64,000 bases of DNA, from assembly GCF_012927085.1 (NCBI RefSeq), contig NZ_JABBFX010000004.1:186001-250000 (forward strand), written 5' to 3'. A program made the position numbers and the translations under genes. Shown here piece after piece: positions 61,045 to 64,000 of the stretch. Position 1 is the stretch's first letter, and each line of letters opens with the position of its first letter. The stretch is from Ramlibacter agri. Lineage in GTDB: Bacteria; Pseudomonadota; Gammaproteobacteria; Burkholderiales; Burkholderiaceae_C. Under the pieces are notes generated by a model that did no database searches, was not told the origin of the DNA, and saw only the letters and a list, made by a program, of their open reading frames with translations.

Positions 61045-62004
61045 ATGGACATGCGCACACTGGGCCGCTCGGCCCTCGAGGTCTCGCCGCTGTGCTTCGG
61101 CGGCAACGTATTCGGCTGGACCGTGGACGAGCGCACTTCGTTCTCGCTGCTCGATGCGTGGCTGGACGCCGGCTTCAATTTCATCGACACCGCCGACGTG
61201 TATTCGCGCTGGGTGCCGGGGCATGCCGGCGGCGAGTCGGAAACCGTCCTCGGCAAATGGCTGCGCCAGGGCGGCCGGCGCGAGCGCGTCGTGCTGGCGA
61301 CCAAGGTCGGCATGGACATGGGCGAGGGCCGCACCGGGCTGAAGCCGGAGCGCATCCGCCAAGCCGTGGAGGATTCGCTGCGGCGCCTGCAGACCGACCA
61401 CATCGACCTGTACCAGGCGCACAAGGACGACCAGCAGACGCCGCTGGCCGACACGCTGGGCGCCTTCGCGCGGCTGGTGGAAGAAGGCAAGGTGCGCGTG
61501 CTCGGTGCGTCCAACTATAGCGCCACGCGGCTGTCGGAGGCGCTCGCGACCAGCCAGCGCCTGGGGCTGCCGCGCTTCGAGACCCTGCAGCCGCTGTACA
61601 ACCTGTGCGATCGCGCGGTGTTCGAAGGCGAGCTGGCGGCGCTGTGCACGCGCGAGCAGGTCGGCGTGATCAACTACTACGCATTGGCGTCCGGCTTCCT
61701 CACCGGCAAGTACCGCAGTGCCGCCGACGCGGCGCGCAGCGCGCGCGGCCAGACCGTGGTGCAACGCTACCTGAACGAGCGCGGCCTGCGCATCCTGTCG
61801 GCGCTGGAACGCGTGGCCGGCCGGCAGGGCGCGAAGCCGGGCCAGGTGGCGATCGCCTGGCTGCTGGCGCAGCCCGCGGTGAGCTCGCCGATCGCCAGCG
61901 CGACTTCGCTGGCGCAACTGCATGAGCTGGCCGCGGCGGCGCGCTTGAAGCTGTCGAAGGAGGATTTGTCCCTGCTGAACGAGGCCAGTGCCGAAACGGC
62001 CTGA
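61045..62004 (+). CDS. Aldo/keto reductase
   Basis: A 319-residue aldo/keto reductase of the YajO/IolS-like group. The catalytic tetrad is visible: Asp and Tyr in FIDTADVYSRW, Lys in VLATKVGMDMG and His in LYQAHKDDQQ. The NADPH site lies in the C-terminal third. The substrate is unknown. ATG 61045 is supported by GGAGG 9 bases upstream; TTG 61039 is too close. A REPIN-like element follows the stop. Confidence 0.92.
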   Translation: MDMRTLGRSALEVSPLCFGGNVFGWTVDERTSFSLLDAWLDAGFNFIDTADVYSRWVPGHAGGESETVLGKWLRQGGRRERVVLATKVGMDMGEGRTGLKPERIRQAVEDSLRRLQTDHIDLYQAHKDDQQTPLADTLGAFARLVEEGKVRVLGASNYSATRLSEALATSQRLGLPRFETLQPLYNLCDRAVFEGELAALCTREQVGVINYYALASGFLTGKYRSAADAARSARGQTVVQRYLNERGLRILSALERVAGRQGAKPGQVAIAWLLAQPAVSSPIASATSLAQLHELAAAARLKLSKEDLSLLNEASAETA

Positions 62005-62012
62005 CGGGTCCA

Positions 62013-62089
62013 TAGGGTGCGCAGCTTCGCTGCGCACCGCACGACGCGGCGGCCTTGTCACGCGGTGCGCAGCAGAGCTGCGCACCCTA
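62013..62089. repeat. REPIN-like inverted pair of REP sequences
   Basis: Two 28-base arms (62013–62040 and 62062–62089) are inverted copies differing at two positions, separated by 21 bases. Each arm is itself a palindromic REP-like hairpin (GGGTGCGCAGC...GCTGCGCACC). This is the layout of a REPIN. It fills the gap between the aldo/keto reductase and chemotaxis genes. No other copy was noticed in the window. Confidence 0.7.
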
Positions 62090-62098
62090 CAAGACTGT

Positions 62099-63706
62099 TC
62101 ACATCGCCGCGGCCGGCCGCAAAAGCATCGGCGCGGGCGCCGGCCCGGTCGCCGCGTCTTCCAGCCGGAACCGGCTGGTCGCCTCCTGCAGCTCGCGCGC
62201 CTGCGCGAGCAGGGCGTCGATGAAGCCGTTGATCTCCTGCACCAGCGCGGCGTTGCTCTGGGTGGAGGTGTCCATCTGGCTGATCGTGGTGTTGACCTGC
62301 TCGATGCCGGCGCGCTGTTCCTCGCCGGCCCGGGCGATGTCCGCCACCAATTGCGCGAGCTCGTGCGCCACCCGCACCACCTTGGCCATCGAACCGCCGG
62401 CGCGCTCGGCCGCGGCGCTGCCCTGGCCGGCTTCGCCGAGCGCCTCGCCCACCAGCTTCTTGATGTCGCGCGAAGCCTCGGCGCTGCGCTGCGCCAGCTC
62501 GCGCACCTGCGCCGCCACCACGCCGAAGCCACGGCCCTGGTCGCCCGCGCGCGCCGCTTCCACGGCGGCGTTCAGCGCGAGCAGGTTGGTCTGGAAGGCG
62601 ATGCCGTCGATGACGGACACGATGTCCGAGACCTTGCGCGAGGACTGGTGGATGCCGGCCATGGTGCGCACGACGCCGCCCACGTCGGCGCCGCTCGCTT
62701 CGGCCAGCTCCGACGCCTCGCGGGCCAGCTCGCGGGCCCGGGCCGCGCTCTCGCTGTTCTGCTTGACGATGGCGGTGAGCTCCTCGACGCTCGCCGCCGT
62801 TTCCTCCAGCGCCGCCGCCTGCTCCTCGGTGCGGGCGGCCAGTTCGGTGTTGCCGTGAGAGATGCGGTCGGAAGCGCGGCTGACCGCCGCGGCGCTGTCG
62901 CGGATGGCCCGCACCAGCGTGTTCAGTCGTCCTTGCATGCCGGCCAGCGCGGCCAGCACGCGGCCGGCTTCGTCGTTGCGCGCCGCCAGGGCCAGCTGGC
63001 GCAGGTCGCCGTCGGCCACCTTCTCGGTCGCTTCCACCGCGGAGCGCAGCGGGCGCACGATGCCACGCGTGATGACGGCCGTCGCCACCGCGCCGACGGC
63101 CAGGGCCAGCAGCAGCATCAGGCCCAGCCGCCACTGGGTGAGGCGGGATTCGGCCTGCGCCGCCTGGGCGCGTTCGGAGCCGAGCGTGCGCGCGGCGCTG
63201 GCGAGTGTCTGCAGGTCGGCCGCGATGGCCGCCTGCAGTGGCCGCACGGTGCCGTAGACGATGCCCTGCGCCTGCGGGTACTCGGCCTGGTCCGACAGGT
63301 CCATGGCTTCCTGCAACTGGCCGGCGATCGGCGCGTTGGCCTTCTTCAGCTTGGCGACCAGCGCCAGGATGCGGTCGTCCGCATGCATCGCGGCGGCCAG
63401 CCGCTCCAGCGTCGCGGCGGAATCGGCGTAGGCCTTTTCGCTGGCCCGCAGCGCGTCGTTGGCGGCGCGCTGGCGGTCGCTGTCGGTCTGGCCGACGAAG
63501 TCGCGGATCGCGACCGCTTCTCCCAGCTGCGCCACGCGCATGGCGCCCACCGCGTCCAGCAGGGCCAGCGTTTCGCTCTCCAGCCGCGCGCTCTGGTCCT
63601 GGGCTTTCTGCAAGGCCCCCAGCGCCAGCGCGACCGCGAGCACCATCAAGGCGAGAAGCAGGCTGAAGGCGAGGCTCAGCCGGGTGGCCATCTTGAGGTT
63701 GCGCAT
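62099..63706 (-). CDS. Methyl-accepting chemotaxis protein
   Basis: A 535-residue receptor with membrane segment about 10–30, a four-helix-bundle periplasmic domain, second segment near 190–210 ([20 protein letters not shown]), HAMP ([20 protein letters not shown]) and a signalling domain with the hairpin tip [20 protein letters not shown] and [20 protein letters not shown]. No CheR/CheB pentapeptide is visible at the C-terminus. ATG 63706 begins just before the first membrane segment; ATG 63730 is an alternative and neither has a good ribosome site. No flagellar genes lie nearby. Confidence 0.93.
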   Translation of the reverse strand: MRNLKMATRLSLAFSLLLALMVLAVALALGALQKAQDQSARLESETLALLDAVGAMRVAQLGEAVAIRDFVGQTDSDRQRAANDALRASEKAYADSAATLERLAAAMHADDRILALVAKLKKANAPIAGQLQEAMDLSDQAEYPQAQGIVYGTVRPLQAAIAADLQTLASAARTLGSERAQAAQAESRLTQWRLGLMLLLALAVGAVATAVITRGIVRPLRSAVEATEKVADGDLRQLALAARNDEAGRVLAALAGMQGRLNTLVRAIRDSAAAVSRASDRISHGNTELAARTEEQAAALEETAASVEELTAIVKQNSESAARARELAREASELAEASGADVGGVVRTMAGIHQSSRKVSDIVSVIDGIAFQTNLLALNAAVEAARAGDQGRGFGVVAAQVRELAQRSAEASRDIKKLVGEALGEAGQGSAAAERAGGSMAKVVRVAHELAQLVADIARAGEEQRAGIEQVNTTISQMDTSTQSNAALVQEINGFIDALLAQARELQEATSRFRLEDAATGPAPAPMLLRPAAAM

Positions 63707-63881
63707 GGGGGGATGCTTTGTACGGACCATTGGGAGGATGCCAGTTGAGAAGGGCGTCGTCCAATTTGTGTCGGATTGTTGCAACGGCCTTTCGGAGGAG
63801 GCGGCGGAGGGCGAAATTTCCCTGTGAACTTCCGGCTTCCCGAGGCCTCCTACAATGCTTGGCCTCCGCCTCCCCGCCTGC

Positions 63882-64000
63882 ATGAACGCCCCCCTCGACG
63901 TCTCCTTCTTCGCCCGCGCCGCCAAGCCGATCACCAGCTACCGCAAGTACTGGGCGCATCGCTTCGGCCCCGCGCCCTTCCTGCCCACGAGCCGGAAGGA
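63882..64000 (+). CDS. YgiQ family radical SAM protein, N-terminus (partial gene)
   Basis: The first 39 codons of a gene cut by the right edge. The segment [20 protein letters not shown] matches the conserved N-terminal opening of YgiQ-type radical SAM proteins, whose function is unknown. The Fe-S cluster Cys motif lies outside the window. Confidence 0.7.
   Translation, partial: MNAPLDVSFFARAAKPITSYRKYWAHRFGPAPFLPTSRK

Overview
The window is a dense, high-GC chromosomal segment of a betaproteobacterium. Gene content and order (hflC–DUF2065–hisZ–purA, tesA-like/ybbA-like divergent pair, rlmB, glnA, mnmH) point to the Burkholderiales, most likely the family Comamonadaceae (Ramlibacter/Variovorax-like); this placement is an inference from gene order and codon use, not from a marker gene. 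No tRNA, rRNA, insertion sequence, prophage or CRISPR array was seen. Only one stretch longer than 300 bases (35624–36053) lacks a recognised protein gene.

Layout. 1–3.6 kb: housekeeping run hflC (partial), DUF2065, hisZ, purA and a phosphoribosyltransferase gene, closed by a terminator. 3.6–11.5 kb: GAF protein, metC-like lyase, DUF2189 membrane protein, mnmH, SGNH esterase, ABC ATPase, rlmB, FAD oxidoreductase, sirtuin and a lipoprotein, many with 4-base start/stop overlaps. 11.5–12.1 kb: an AT-richer DUF433/DUF5615 toxin–antitoxin pair. 12.1–15.1 kb: split chromate transporter, EamA exporter and a MarR–GNAT fusion with a palindromic operator candidate. 15.2–24 kb: M20 peptidase, glnA, a fadB/fadA-type beta-oxidation pair and a DUF6351 lipoprotein. 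24–25.6 kb: an ArsR-controlled four-gene operon with a clear promoter/operator. 25.7–28.9 kb: a DUF3302–HlyD–outer membrane factor set without an inner-membrane pump. 28.9–36 kb: small envelope and DnaJ-like proteins, and a sugar-acid module (D-tartrate dehydratase, LysR regulator, IlvD/Edd dehydratase). 36–42 kb: a divergent FtsH-like membrane AAA protease and a DUF2868/DUF3482-like fusion. 41.7–52 kb: a signalling region with two hybrid histidine kinases, two free-standing response regulators and a bacteriophytochrome operon (bphO–bphP–regulator–kinase). 52–64 kb: LysR/SRPBCC, Ku, exonuclease III, several very small charged proteins, a flavin monooxygenase, an aldo/keto reductase, a REPIN-like element, a chemotaxis receptor and the start of a YgiQ-type radical SAM gene.

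The most interesting unexplained pattern is a short motif, GTCCTAC (one-base variants included), found in intergenic DNA and pointing towards starts 28–101 bases downstream. It precedes bphO, a response regulator, Ku, a transglutaminase-like gene and small charged proteins, and may mark a shared stress or light regulon. Other notable points are a candidate small RNA upstream of the FtsH-like gene, an attenuator-like leader before the transglutaminase gene, and a pseudo-GTPase-like fusion protein.
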